From NCBI GenBank assembly GCA_015056765.1, contig SVFQ01000019.1:1-44897 (forward strand): a DNA stretch of 44,897 nucleotides, written 5' to 3'. Source of the stretch: Lachnospiraceae bacterium (GTDB lineage Bacteria; Bacillota; Clostridia; Lachnospirales; Lachnospiraceae). Under the pieces are notes generated by a model that was not told where the DNA came from, made no database searches, and worked only from the letters and a program-made list of their open reading frames with translations. Made by a program: the position numbers and the translations under genes. Below, piece by piece: positions 1 through 7,955 of this stretch; the first letter of the stretch is position 1, and each line of letters begins with the position of its first letter.

Positions 1-88
1 TTTTGTTCTCTGAACAATTCTCGTTAGAATTTTCAGGGTTGCATTACTGTTTGTTTGTCAAAGTTCATATCGGCTTTTGCCTTGTCCT

Positions 89-140
89 TGCTCTCTCGGA
101 GCAACTATTGTATCTTACCAAAGTCGCTTCAGACTGTCAA
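89..140 (-). promoter_or_regulatory. Probable rRNA operon promoter and leader start
   Basis: On the minus strand there is a -35 TTGACA (135-140), a 17-bp spacer and a -10 TAAGAT (112-117). Transcription should start near 105 and run off the left edge. A small hairpin (TTGCTC/GAGCAA, 89-105) opens the leader. The leader continues with AACTTTGACAAAC-like text and has no start codon with a ribosome site. A strong promoter, a non-coding leader and two upstream tRNA genes suggest an rrn operon whose 16S gene lies beyond position 1. The 16S itself is not in the window, so this is inference. Confidence 0.6.
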
Positions 141-254
141 GAACTTTTTGGAATCTTTTTGAAAAAAGTTTGTATCGCCTTTTCTTCAAGTGGTGCTCAA
201 CCAAGAGTCACATTACATCTTGTCTTTCGGCGAATCTTTCTTCGTAAGATTCAG

Positions 255-344
255 CGGAGAAGGAGGGATTTGAACCCTCGCGCCGCTATTAACGACCTGC
301 ACCCTTTCCAGGGGTGTCCCTTCGGCCAGCTTGGGTACTTCTCC
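255..344 (-). tRNA. tRNA-Ser (anticodon GGA)
   Basis: The minus strand folds into a class II tRNA with acceptor stem GGAGAAG/CTTCTCC, discriminator G at 255 and a long variable arm. The anticodon loop is CTGGAAA, giving anticodon GGA, and the T arm is GGTTCAAATCC. The long variable arm and discriminator G are typical of tRNA-Ser. The 3' CCA is not encoded, since the next bases are CTGA. It has its own promoter and lies upstream of the presumed rRNA operon. Confidence 0.96.
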
Positions 345-402
345 AAATACTGCTCGATTTACATCTCGCTATTCTGTTTCGCTCTTGCCGAGCGCATTAA
401 AT

Positions 403-431
403 ATCATACTAAAGGTGCCCGCTTTTGTCAA
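403..431 (-). promoter_or_regulatory. Promoter of tRNA-Ser(GGA)
   Basis: Minus strand -35 TTGACA (426-431), 17-bp spacer, -10 TATGAT (403-408). The predicted start near 396 lies about 50 bases upstream of the mature tRNA 5' end at 344. This is a near-consensus vegetative promoter. Confidence 0.75.
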
Positions 432-505
432 TGAGAATTTTATAATTTATTAAATTAATTTCTCAACGGAACTTTTTACCATATGAAATGCCCGTTTTCT
501 TGGGC

Positions 506-547
506 AAAAAAAACAGTATCCGAAAGGCATCATCCTTTCGGATACTG
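506..547 (-). terminator. Rho-independent terminator of tRNA-Ser(UGA)
   Basis: A perfect 14-bp stem (514-527 with 534-547, arm CAGTATCCGAAAGG) has a 6-base loop and is followed on the minus strand by eight T (506-513). It begins 7 bases after the tRNA 3' end. Confidence 0.93.
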
Positions 548-554
548 CTATAAG

Positions 555-640
555 CGGAGAGAGTGGGATTCGAACCCACGCGCCCTTGCGGACAAACGGT
601 TTTCAAGACCGCCTCGTTATGACCACTTCGATATCTCTCC
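555..640 (-). tRNA. tRNA-Ser (anticodon UGA)
   Basis: The minus strand gives a class II tRNA with acceptor GGAGAGA/TCTCTCC and discriminator G at 555. The anticodon loop is CTTGAAA, so the anticodon is TGA. There is an extended variable arm and a T arm GGTTCGAATCC. No CCA is encoded. Spurious short reading frames cover it on both strands and are not genes. Confidence 0.96.
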
Positions 641-653
641 ACGGAACTTGTTA

Positions 654-682
654 AGTTTAACAAATTACGCTATCTCTGTCAA
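654..682 (-). promoter_or_regulatory. Promoter of tRNA-Ser(UGA)
   Basis: Minus strand -35 TTGACA (677-682), 17-bp spacer, -10 TAAACT (654-659). The predicted start is near 647, a few bases before the tRNA. No terminator is visible between ispD (ends 712) and this promoter, so some readthrough from the upstream operon into the tRNA is possible. Confidence 0.75.
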
Positions 683-711
683 TTGATTTTTCCATTTCCC
701 CTATGTACTAT

Positions 712-1455
712 CTAGTTTTGCTTCATTTCTTCTCTACGATCCAAAATGCGTTCAGCAAGATATAAATCTTCCGGGGTGGTAATTTTGATATTATCGTAGG
801 ATCCTTCTGTCAAATAGACCTGAGTGTGAGAAAAATTCTCTATCACCATGGCATCGTCTGTAATTTTAATTTCATGATCCAATAAGTTCTTTTCTTCTTT
901 TAATAGCTGTCTATAGCACTGCAGCGCCAAATCGAAATCGAATACCTGTGGGGTCTGTACGGCCCAGGTATAGTCTCTATTAGGCGTGGACTCCACAAAT
1001 CCATCCACATCCATAATCTTAATGGTATCTTTTACCGGCATGCCCACTACGCAGGCATTATACTTACGAACATCATCTAATGCTCGCTCTAGGATTTCTT
1101 CTGTTACAAAAGGTCTTGCACTATCATGGATAAAGCAAAAGGCCAATTCTTCTCCCTCCGGTAGCATATGGGCCACTTCCAGTCCTGCTGCCACGGAATG
1201 GTAACGTTCTTTTCCTCCCGGAACGATGGCTGATACTTTCGTAAAGCCTCCCGGAAGAACGATATTTTGCATGACGTATTCTTCTTCGCCCTTATTTACC
1301 ACGATGACAATCTGGTCTACAAAGCTTTTTTCAAACACTTCTAAGGAGTAAGTCAGAATCTGTTTACCCCTTAATGTCATGTATTGTTTTTTTTCGCTGC
1401 TTTGCATACGCTTTCCTTGGCCTGCTGCCAAGATGATTGCAACTGATTTTTCCAT
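712..1455 (-). CDS. ispD: 2-C-methyl-D-erythritol 4-phosphate cytidylyltransferase
   Basis: Cytosolic enzyme of the MEP isoprenoid pathway: it joins CTP and methylerythritol 4-phosphate to give CDP-methylerythritol. The 247-residue product is slightly longer than most IspD proteins. It has the glycine-rich nucleotide loop LAAGQGKRM (residues 9-17), HDSARPF (110-116), VQTPQVF and TDDAMVIE, in the family's order. An upstream in-frame ATG at 1509 exists, but it overlaps the preceding glycosyltransferase gene and adds 18 residues without family character. Start 1455 (or 1461, two codons earlier) follows the purine-rich AGAAAGAAG. It is the last gene of the tsaE-to-ispD operon, 25 bases after the GT2 gene. 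Confidence 0.93.
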   Translation of the reverse strand: MEKSVAIILAAGQGKRMQSSEKKQYMTLRGKQILTYSLEVFEKSFVDQIVIVVNKGEEEYVMQNIVLPGGFTKVSAIVPGGKERYHSVAAGLEVAHMLPEGEELAFCFIHDSARPFVTEEILERALDDVRKYNACVVGMPVKDTIKIMDVDGFVESTPNRDYTWAVQTPQVFDFDLALQCYRQLLKEEKNLLDHEIKITDDAMVIENFSHTQVYLTEGSYDNIKITTPEDLYLAERILDRREEMKQN

Positions 1456-1480
1456 ATGCATTCTTCTTTCTGGTTTCTCA

Positions 1481-2476
1481 CTAATAGGTGAAGCCTTTGT
1501 GTTTTGCATGCAGGGTACGTATTCCCCTGGGGCTTATGGCAAAAAGGGTAAGATACACTTTATTCTTTCTCGTCAGATATGGATTAAGCCACATAGCAAA
1601 AACGCCTTTACGAATATGCTTCACTACCTCTTTATAAAAAGCATTGTCTTTTGTCATCATTCGAATGGGAATATGCAGAAGATATTCCAGTCGCTGATAA
1701 AAGCCAAATCTGCGGGCTTCCTTTGTGAGATCCGGGTACTGAGTCTTCACTACTTCCATAGCCAGATCCGCATTTTCCACAATATCCGTAAATACGCGAG
1801 GGAAGACAGTACGATCCACCACTCTGGTATTACTGTTACTTTTATAGAAAACATGGTACTTTCGCTCCGGAATAGAGCCTACGTCGCACCGGTATTTGGA
1901 CAGGAACTGAATCATGACATAAAAGTCTTCGTTCAGCTTTCCATCCGGGAAACGAACTCCATCAAAATAAGACCGATGGATGAGTTTTGTGCAAAAAGAG
2001 CAGTCTCCTCTGTGCAGAAGCATTTCTCTCAAAAAGGTCTTGGCCGGGATAATGGTTTTCTGTGGAAATGGTACGCAAACATCAGGCAGTTTGGAGCCGT
2101 CCTCTGCCACTTCATCTCTGCCACATTCCACGATAGAGAGTCCTGTCTCCAATAAGTAGGCATGCATAGACTCCAGCATGTCTTCTTCTATATAATCATC
2201 GCTATCCACAAAGGCAAGGTATTCACCTCTTGCATTGTCGATTCCCATGTTGCGGGCTGCAGATGACCCTCCATTTTTCTTATGAAAAATACGCAGGCGA
2301 GAATCCTCCACCGCTAAGCCATCCAGGATTTCTCCTGTGCGGTCGGTGGAGCCATCGTCTACGACTAGAATTTCGATATTCTGATAGGTTTGGTTTTGGA
2401 TAGACCGGATACATCTTTCGATATAGTCCTGGATGTTGTAAGCCGGTACAATCACAGAAATCAAAGCTTCCTTCAT
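1481..2476 (-). CDS. Family 2 glycosyltransferase
   Basis: A 331-residue GT-A fold glycosyltransferase with an N-terminal GT2 domain. The start is typical: ISVIVPAYN at residues 6-14, then DDGSTD for sugar-nucleotide binding and VDSDDY for the metal-binding DxD. Family members transfer a sugar from a nucleotide donor to a growing glycan, usually at the inner membrane face. The acceptor cannot be told. No clear transmembrane segment is seen. It begins 4 bases after tsaD in a housekeeping operon rather than in a polysaccharide cluster, so a wall-polymer or lipid role is only a guess. Confidence 0.87.
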   Translation of the reverse strand: MKEALISVIVPAYNIQDYIERCIRSIQNQTYQNIEILVVDDGSTDRTGEILDGLAVEDSRLRIFHKKNGGSSAARNMGIDNARGEYLAFVDSDDYIEEDMLESMHAYLLETGLSIVECGRDEVAEDGSKLPDVCVPFPQKTIIPAKTFLREMLLHRGDCSFCTKLIHRSYFDGVRFPDGKLNEDFYVMIQFLSKYRCDVGSIPERKYHVFYKSNSNTRVVDRTVFPRVFTDIVENADLAMEVVKTQYPDLTKEARRFGFYQRLEYLLHIPIRMMTKDNAFYKEVVKHIRKGVFAMWLNPYLTRKNKVYLTLFAISPRGIRTLHAKHKGFTY

Positions 2477-2480
2477 GAAG

Positions 2481-3500
2481 TTATCTTTCTCCCAGCTTTA
2501 GATTCGGAATTGCATTCAAATCAAGACCACTACGGACGCCTTTTTGGAACTCATAGTAGCCGGCGCAGGCTATCATAGCTGCGTTATCGGTGCAATAAAT
2601 CGGTGATGGGTGATAGAATTCTACCCCGCGCTTGCTGCAAGCCTTTTCCATGGCAGTACGCAATGTAGAGTTAGAAGCTACGCCACCGGCGATGGCAAAC
2701 TTCTTGAAACCGTACTCCTGAATGGCATGCATGGAATGATCTACCAGGACATCCACTACTGCCTTCTGGAAGGAGGCTGCTACATCTGCCTGATTATAGC
2801 TTTCGCCCTTCATTTCGCAAGTATTTAAGTAGTTCAGCACAGCGCTTTTCAGTCCGCTAAAGCTAAAGTCATACACAGACTCGCCCACTTTGGCTCTTGG
2901 GAACACGATAGCTTCCGGATTTCCTTCTTTGGAAACCTTATCAATCTTAGGGCCACCGGGATAGCCCAGGCCAATGGCTCTAGCTACTTTATCAAAAGCT
3001 TCTCCTGCTGCGTCGTCTCTGGTTTTGCCGATGACTTCATACTCACCGTAGTCCTTTACCACTACCAGGTGAGAGTGTCCACCGGATACTACAAGGCAAG
3101 CAAAGGGAGGCTCTAATTCTTTATTTTCAATATAGTTTGCGCTAATATGTCCTTCGATATGGTGCACTCCTACCAGGGGTACGTGGCTTGCCATACTGAT
3201 GGACTTAGCGGCAGAAACGCCAACCAGTAACGGTCCTACTAAGCCAGGTCCGTATGTTACTGCGATGGCGTCTAAATCGGAAAGGGTCACATTCGCTTCT
3301 TGCAATGCTTTATCCACTACGGGAATGACCTTTTCTATATGTTTACGGGATGCGATTTCCGGCACAACCCCGCCGTATACTGTGTGTAAATCAATTTGGG
3401 AATAGATAACATTTGAAAGCACTTCCCGTCCGTTTTTCAAAACTGCTGCTGCAGTCTCGTCGCAGGAGCTTTCAATCCCCAAAATCAGTGTATCTTTCAT
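2481..3500 (-). CDS. tsaD: tRNA N6-adenosine threonylcarbamoyltransferase
   Basis: Catalytic subunit that transfers threonylcarbamoyl to A37 of ANN-decoding tRNAs (t6A), working with TsaB and TsaE, which are encoded upstream in the same operon. The 339-residue protein opens with [16 protein letters not shown]. It carries the metal-binding HxxxH as HIEGH (residues 114-118) and the ASKHA-type phosphate segment [11 protein letters not shown]-terminal [11 protein letters not shown] completes the site. Length is normal. Its start is one base downstream of the previous gene's stop, consistent with coupling. The carbamoyl-AMP synthase TsaC/Sua5 is not in this window. Confidence 0.97.
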   Translation of the reverse strand: MKDTLILGIESSCDETAAAVLKNGREVLSNVIYSQIDLHTVYGGVVPEIASRKHIEKVIPVVDKALQEANVTLSDLDAIAVTYGPGLVGPLLVGVSAAKSISMASHVPLVGVHHIEGHISANYIENKELEPPFACLVVSGGHSHLVVVKDYGEYEVIGKTRDDAAGEAFDKVARAIGLGYPGGPKIDKVSKEGNPEAIVFPRAKVGESVYDFSFSGLKSAVLNYLNTCEMKGESYNQADVAASFQKAVVDVLVDHSMHAIQEYGFKKFAIAGGVASNSTLRTAMEKACSKRGVEFYHPSPIYCTDNAAMIACAGYYEFQKGVRSGLDLNAIPNLKLGER

Positions 3501-3501
3501 G

Positions 3502-4071
3502 TTATTCTCCTCGGTCGATATCCCAACCTAGAATTTTCCAATGTCCTTTTTCGTCTTTGCGCATGACGAAAATCTGCGTTGTACTGGTCATAGCGGCCCC
3601 CTGTCTCACCTGATAGGTAGAACGCAGGTTGGCACACTGTCTTTTTTTCTTTGTGTAATACTCCACCTCTGTGGCGGAAGAGATGTAATTTCCTACCATT
3701 TTCTTCTGATCATCTCGGAAGGTGGTAATATCCTGCTTCAAAAGCTGAGGATACATCTCGGGGTTCTGATGCTCTACGAGTTCGTCATCGTAAAGCTCCA
3801 ACGCTTTATTTGCCAGGTCAGCAAACTCTTCATCGGTGTATTCGTCATTATACATGCAGGTCTGCAGCTCATTGTAGTACTTGATGACTTCTCTAGGGCT
3901 TGCAGGATAGTCTTTATTTAGATTTTTCAGAAGTACAGTCTGCACAGCGGTAACCGGTACATCTTCGGTGGTCTTCACTTTATTCAGCAAATGCTGATAT
4001 AAAAGAAGCGACGTCACTACCATGATGAGGATAACCAGCGCAGAGCGGATGTTTTTCTGACCTTTTGACAT
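3502..4071 (-). CDS. Uncharacterised single-pass membrane protein
   Basis: A 189-residue protein with a short basic N terminus and one hydrophobic segment (about residues 11-26, [17 protein letters not shown]), then a soluble domain expected outside the cell. The domain has a mixed helical start ([21 protein letters not shown]) and a C-terminal part ending [12 protein letters not shown]. That ending resembles small NTF2-like or lumazine-binding-like tails, but this is only an impression. It may belong to a Lachnospiraceae family of unknown function (possibly DUF6715, from memory and unverified). It sits between rnz and tsaD with tight spacing, so it is transcribed with them. No catalytic motif is recognised. 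Confidence 0.8.
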   Translation of the reverse strand: MSKGQKNIRSALVILIMVVTSLLLYQHLLNKVKTTEDVPVTAVQTVLLKNLNKDYPASPREVIKYYNELQTCMYNDEYTDEEFADLANKALELYDDELVEHQNPEMYPQLLKQDITTFRDDQKKMVGNYISSATEVEYYTKKKRQCANLRSTYQVRQGAAMTSTTQIFVMRKDEKGHWKILGWDIDRGE

Positions 4072-4082
4072 AAAACTGTCCT

Positions 4083-4991
4083 CTATTCGCTAAAGTCTAA
4101 CTCCATCGTTTTTCCATCTTTGCCGGCATGGGCATTTGGAAAAATCTTCTTTACATCATCCATGAAAGGATCAGGCTTTTTCATAGATGGGCTAAAATGC
4201 GTCAGCCACATTTCTTTCACCTGGGCTTTCTGTGCCAGTGTGGCTGCTTCATAGAATGTCATATGCTTGTGTTCTTTGGCTTTGGCCAGCTTATCATGCT
4301 CGCCATACATGCCTTCGCAGATAAAAAGGTCGCTACCTGCAGCGTTCTCCACGATGCTATCTGTGGGTCTGGTATCTGTACAGTAGGTGACCTTCAGTCC
4401 CTTTCTGGCAGGGCCCATAACCATGTCCGGCGTATAGGTCTTTCCATCCAGTTCAACGACTTCACCTTTCTGCAATCTGCCCCAGTACTTTTTCTCCAGG
4501 CCAAGGTTTTCTGCCTTCTCCACCTGGAACATGCCCTGGCGGTCCAGAGACATGCTGTATCCATAGCAGGTTACGTTATGATTCACTTTAAAGGCATCAA
4601 TACGAAGACCGAAGGCATCAAAGCTTTCTTCCGGTCCCTGTATCTCTTTACATTTTATCTCAAAAGGTAGTTCAGGTGCAATAATACGCAGGCTGTTTAC
4701 CACTTTGGTAAGTCCCGGCGGGCCCACCAATAGAAGGGGTTCGGTACGATCTGCATTGCCCATTGTCAAAAGCATTCCCGGCAAACCGCTGATATGATCT
4801 GCGTGATAATGGGTAAATAGAATCATATCGATAGGGTTCGGGCTCCAGCCCTTTTTTCGCAGGGCAATCTGGGTACCTTCACCGCAGTCAATCAATATAC
4901 TGTGTCCGTTGTATCGCACCATGAGACTTGTCAGGTAACGATAGGGCAGCGGCATCATGCCACCGGTGCCCAACAGGCAAATATCTAACAT
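4083..4991 (-). CDS. rnz: Ribonuclease Z (tRNA 3' endonuclease)
   Basis: Zinc-dependent beta-lactamase-fold nuclease that trims tRNA precursors 3' of the discriminator base. This suits a genome whose tRNA-Ser genes here lack encoded CCA. The 302-residue product has the metal motif HYHADH (residues 61-66), upstream DCGEGTQIAL, YCTDTRPTD and a late THFSP histidine. Length matches bacterial RNase Z. It lies between rimI and the small membrane protein in the tsa operon, 18 bases after rimI. Confidence 0.95.
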   Translation of the reverse strand: MLDICLLGTGGMMPLPYRYLTSLMVRYNGHSILIDCGEGTQIALRKKGWSPNPIDMILFTHYHADHISGLPGMLLTMGNADRTEPLLLVGPPGLTKVVNSLRIIAPELPFEIKCKEIQGPEESFDAFGLRIDAFKVNHNVTCYGYSMSLDRQGMFQVEKAENLGLEKKYWGRLQKGEVVELDGKTYTPDMVMGPARKGLKVTYCTDTRPTDSIVENAAGSDLFICEGMYGEHDKLAKAKEHKHMTFYEAATLAQKAQVKEMWLTHFSPSMKKPDPFMDDVKKIFPNAHAGKDGKTMELDFSE

Positions 4992-5009
4992 GTAGTACTC
5001 TCCATCTAT

Positions 5010-5489
5010 TTATTCTAGATCCATCCTCATAAGGATGGCGTCTTCTTTGGGTTCTTCATAGAAAGCTTTGCGCCTGCCCACTTCCCGGAAGCCAAGGCTC
5101 TCATATAAGGAAATGGCTACTGCATTGCTTGCACGCACCTCTAATAGGAAGATTTTGATTCCCAATCGCTTTTCTTGGGAAAGCAGTTCTTCCATCATAC
5201 GTCTTGAGAATCCTCGTCCTCTGAATGGTTCCAGTACAGCCACATTACTGATGTCTGTCTCATCTAAGACATTGACACCGCCGCAAGCTGCAATCAACGT
5301 GCCGGGCATACTTTCTGCTGTACCATCACCGGTCAAATCCTCCGGTTCCAAGAATCCTCCCAGGAATACGCTGCCCGGATTGGATAGCGTCTCTGCATAT
5401 GCTGCCTCGGACCAAGGGGTGGAAAAACAAGCTTTATCTAACTTTGCTGCTATAAAAGCATCTTCCACAGTCAGTCTTCGGATTTGCAT
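5010..5489 (-). CDS. rimI: Ribosomal protein S18-alanine N-acetyltransferase
   Basis: GNAT-fold acetyltransferase that in known cases acetylates the N-terminal alanine of ribosomal protein S18 using acetyl-CoA. The 159-residue protein shows the N-terminal RRLTVEDAF, SNVAVLEPFRGRGFSRRMMEEL with the acetyl-CoA loop, then LEVRASNAVAISLYESLGFREVGRRKAFY, which is very typical of RimI. Its start overlaps the tsaB stop (TAATG), indicating translational coupling. The tsaE-tsaB-rimI order is widely conserved in Firmicutes. Confidence 0.92.
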   Translation of the reverse strand: MQIRRLTVEDAFIAAKLDKACFSTPWSEAAYAETLSNPGSVFLGGFLEPEDLTGDGTAESMPGTLIAACGGVNVLDETDISNVAVLEPFRGRGFSRRMMEELLSQEKRLGIKIFLLEVRASNAVAISLYESLGFREVGRRKAFYEEPKEDAILMRMDLE

Positions 5490-6247
5490 TATGCTTTCTC
5501 CTTTTCCCGTTCTTTTTTCTCACGTTCTGCCTGAGATAGTCTCAGGTATTCCGGCGCAAATGTATAAGCATCTTCAATCAGTCCCGGTACGCTTTCCAAG
5601 GTACCGTCCTCTAACAAATGCGGTTTGATTTTCTGATAAGCAAGTGCTGCAACAGCTGCTGCTCGTTGTCTGTTCATATGCTGTGGAGCAAAGCTATAGT
5701 CCACTTTACACAATTCACGAATCTGGTCCTCATACACCGGCACGCCATCTCCCAAGAAGATAACCGGATGTCCCAGGGCATTTACTTTTTCCATCAGTTC
5801 CGCCACGGGAATAGCACACTGGGGTACAAGCTCCTTCATCCGGTAGGTATGGTTCGTTGCCTCGAAACAATATACGCCGGTGTATACCTGGGCTCTTCGA
5901 GCATCCATCAGTGGTACCACGTAAGCGTCTGTTCCTGCCAGGTTAAAAGCAAGTCCCTCTACGGTAGGAATGGAAATAATGGGCTTTTGCAGTGCATATG
6001 CAAGTCCCTTCACTGTAGCAGCACCGATTCGGAGTCCTGTAAAAGAGCCTGGGCCTGCCGCGATCGTAAACGCATCCACTTCTTCTAATGTAATTCCCAA
6101 TTCTTCCAGCATGGTATCCAGCATCGGCAGAAGGGTCTGGGAATGGGTTTTCTTATGATTGGTGGAATACTCCCCTATGATTTTATCCTCTTCCAAAAGT
6201 GCCACGCTGGCTACATTTCCGGAAGAATCCATTGCTAATAGTTTCAT
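5489..6247 (-). CDS. tsaB: t6A complex dimerisation subunit TsaB
   Basis: ASKHA-fold protein that pairs with TsaD in the t6A synthase. The 252-residue product begins MKLLAMDSSGNVASVALL and has the hallmark AAGPGSFTGLRIGAATVKGLA in the first third (quoted segment 69-88 approximately), followed by a variable C-terminal half. It ends in a basic/acidic tail rich in E and K. It lies 26 bases after tsaE and overlaps rimI by one base. TsaB usually has no catalytic role of its own. Confidence 0.95.
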   Translation of the reverse strand: MKLLAMDSSGNVASVALLEEDKIIGEYSTNHKKTHSQTLLPMLDTMLEELGITLEEVDAFTIAAGPGSFTGLRIGAATVKGLAYALQKPIISIPTVEGLAFNLAGTDAYVVPLMDARRAQVYTGVYCFEATNHTYRMKELVPQCAIPVAELMEKVNALGHPVIFLGDGVPVYEDQIRELCKVDYSFAPQHMNRQRAAAVAALAYQKIKPHLLEDGTLESVPGLIEDAYTFAPEYLRLSQAEREKKEREKEKA

Positions 6248-6273
6248 AAATGCCTCGTTTTTCTATTCGGAAG

Positions 6274-6705
6274 CTATGCTCCGATTTCTTCTATCGTAAT
6301 TCGTCTGTAGTCTACCCCTTTGGATAGGTCTTTTTCTATGGTAACTCTTGTGTACTTTTCAGGCAAAATCTCCTCTATCAGGTCTGCCCACTCAATCATG
6401 GACACCCCATCTCCGTACACGTAGTCCTCATAGCCAACCTCGTCCATTTCGTCCACATCTCCAATGCGATATACATCAAAGTGATAGAAGGGAAGGCGGC
6501 CTTCCTCATACACCTGCACGATGGTAAAGGTGGGACTGCTGATGGCTTCTTCTATCTCCAAGCCTTTGGCCACGCCCTGGGTAAAGAGGGTTTTCCCTAC
6601 GCCCAAGTCTCCTATTAAAGTGTATACATCTCCCGGGCAAGCCTTTTGCCCGATTTCTTCTCCTATCCGGAAAGTCTCTTCCGGAGAAAATGTCTCTATA
6701 ATCAT
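6274..6705 (-). CDS. tsaE: t6A complex ATPase TsaE
   Basis: Small P-loop ATPase needed for turnover of the bacterial t6A synthase. The 143-residue protein has Walker A GDLGVGKT (residues 32-39), SSPTFTIVQ and a Walker-B-like region YHFDVYRI, then MIEWADLI near the C-terminal end. All are standard for the family. A ribosome site AAGGAT precedes the ATG at 6705. It is the first gene of the operon and starts only 24 bases after the ribU terminator arm, so its promoter must overlap that terminator or the operon depends partly on readthrough. Confidence 0.95.
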   Translation of the reverse strand: MIIETFSPEETFRIGEEIGQKACPGDVYTLIGDLGVGKTLFTQGVAKGLEIEEAISSPTFTIVQVYEEGRLPFYHFDVYRIGDVDEMDEVGYEDYVYGDGVSMIEWADLIEEILPEKYTRVTIEKDLSKGVDYRRITIEEIGA

Positions 6706-6728
6706 ATACGATCCTTATCACACTGAAT

Positions 6729-6758
6729 AAAAAAGCACCTACCAATCGTAGGTGCTTT
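6729..6758 (-). terminator. Terminator after ribU
   Basis: An 11-bp stem (6732-6742 with 6748-6758, arm AAAGCACCTAC) has a 5-base loop and is followed on the minus strand by six T (6729-6734). Confidence 0.88.
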
Positions 6759-6806
6759 CTACAATTATCTATTTCATTATACAAAAAACAGTGGAAACTT
6801 CAACTT

Positions 6807-7565
6807 TTACTCTACTGCTTTTCGTCTGACACTAACCGGTGCCTGCAAAGCCTTAATCACAGGGCTCAGTGGTTTATACACCAGCATGGTCACAATGCTG
6901 ACAAGTCCGCCCTTTAAAATATTCAGCGGCGCCACAGCCAATACGACGAAGCTTGTTACATCCACGATGGATTTGTTAAGCTCTGTACCCATTGCTACCA
7001 GTGCTTCTAATGGCATACCATACATCTCTGCAAACTTCGGCAGGAGGTAGATTGCATTGAAGCTGGTACCGAAGATGGTCATAAGGACAGTACCGGCTAC
7101 GCATCCAAGTAAAGCACTTAATTTGCTCTTACGATGCTGATAGATAACGGTGGCCGGAAGCACCAGGCAGCAACCTACGGTAAAGTTTGCAAGCTCTCCA
7201 ACAAAGGCGGTAGAGGTAGGCTTGAAAACGATTTTCAGCATGATTTTGACGAATTCAATCATAACGCCTGCTACAGGGCCTAAGGCAAAGCCACCAATCA
7301 GTGCAGGGAGCTCGCTGAAGTCAAGCTTATAGAATACCGGTGCAAAGAATACCGGAAGTTCAATCAGCATCAGGCCCAAGGCAATGGCAGAAAGCATGCC
7401 CACAGCTGTGATTTTCTTTGTAGAGAGGATGCGTTCTATATCCCCATTTTGACGCTTATTCCACTTTTCCAGTGCATAAGCTACCAGGAAAGTAAGGGCG
7501 ATCAGGCCCATAAACTCCCCGAAAAAGATAACGTTGTCTTTGATTGTTTGCAGAAATTGATTCAT
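6807..7565 (-). CDS. ribU: Riboflavin ECF transporter S component
   Basis: Substrate-binding membrane subunit of an energy-coupling-factor importer for riboflavin. The 252-residue protein has an N-terminal hydrophobic helix (about 15-32) and a charged linker. The six-helix core follows (about 50-235), including the segments LPVFFAPVFYKLDFSELPAL and GPVAGVMIEFVKIMLKIVF that are characteristic of RibU. The linker and extra N-terminal helix make it longer than the roughly 190-200 residues of compact RibU proteins. The FMN riboswitch directly upstream supports the substrate. The shared EcfAA'T module is not in this window. Ribosome site AAAGGAG precedes the ATG. Confidence 0.93.
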   Translation of the reverse strand: MNQFLQTIKDNVIFFGEFMGLIALTFLVAYALEKWNKRQNGDIERILSTKKITAVGMLSAIALGLMLIELPVFFAPVFYKLDFSELPALIGGFALGPVAGVMIEFVKIMLKIVFKPTSTAFVGELANFTVGCCLVLPATVIYQHRKSKLSALLGCVAGTVLMTIFGTSFNAIYLLPKFAEMYGMPLEALVAMGTELNKSIVDVTSFVVLAVAPLNILKGGLVSIVTMLVYKPLSPVIKALQAPVSVRRKAVE

Positions 7566-7615
7566 GTTTTCTCCTTTCGTTTTGGAAGGAAAATCTTCTA
7601 TTTGCCCTTATACAC

Positions 7616-7642
7616 AAAAAGCCCCTCGAATCATCGAGGGGC
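7616..7642 (-). terminator. Expression-platform terminator of the FMN riboswitch
   Basis: A perfect 9-bp GC-rich stem (7621-7629 with 7634-7642, GCCCCTCGA) with a 4-base loop is followed on the minus strand by five T. It stands between the FMN aptamer and ribU, where premature termination with FMN bound would be expected. Confidence 0.88.
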
Positions 7643-7703
7643 AAACTTACATCCATTCGGCATACGCCATAAATTCTGTAAGGCAACTAGACATACTCTG
7701 TCT

Positions 7704-7830
7704 ATCTTCTTTCATCCAGACTGTACTGTCGGTTCCGGATTCTAACCGGATCAGTCGCAAAAGCGAGTCGCGGACTTATCATCAAGTGATGCATCACCGC
7801 CGGTAGGGAATTACACCCAACCCCGAAGAT
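7704..7830 (-). promoter_or_regulatory. FMN riboswitch (RFN element)
   Basis: The minus strand carries the conserved RFN core: ATCTTCGGGG at the 5' end, GGGTGTAATTCCCTACCGGC, GGTGATG, AAGTCCGCGA, a variable stem with CTCGCTTTTGCGA, GATCCGG, and a 3' end GTCTGGATGAAAGAAGAT that closes helix P1. It binds FMN and turns off riboflavin uptake or synthesis genes when FMN is plentiful. The terminator at 7616-7642 makes a transcriptional off-switch likely. Confidence 0.97.
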
Positions 7831-7864
7831 TTCCTTATGTTATATGATATTCAACTGCAAGTTC

Positions 7865-7893
7865 ACTATAGCATAGCCTATTTCGGGATGCAA
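7865..7893 (-). promoter_or_regulatory. Promoter of the FMN riboswitch-ribU transcript
   Basis: Minus strand -35 TTGCAT (7888-7893), 17-bp spacer, -10 TATAGT (7865-7870), start near 7858. Upstream, a weak A/T hairpin (TTGATAAAAATTTATCAA, about 7901-7918) follows the channel gene and may end its transcript. It lacks a clean T run. Confidence 0.78.
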
Positions 7894-7955
7894 GAGATTT
7901 TGATAAATTTTTATCAATTTTTGCGTCCCTTTTTCTACATTTCGAAGTCCTGCTT

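Noticed and set aside
3..434. 143-codon plus-strand open frame across the left end
   Set aside because: It lies opposite tRNA-Ser(GGA) and the presumed rRNA leader; it has no ribosome site and no protein-like character.
1379..2155. 258-codon plus-strand frame
   Set aside because: It lies opposite the well-supported GT2 and ispD genes and has no family features.
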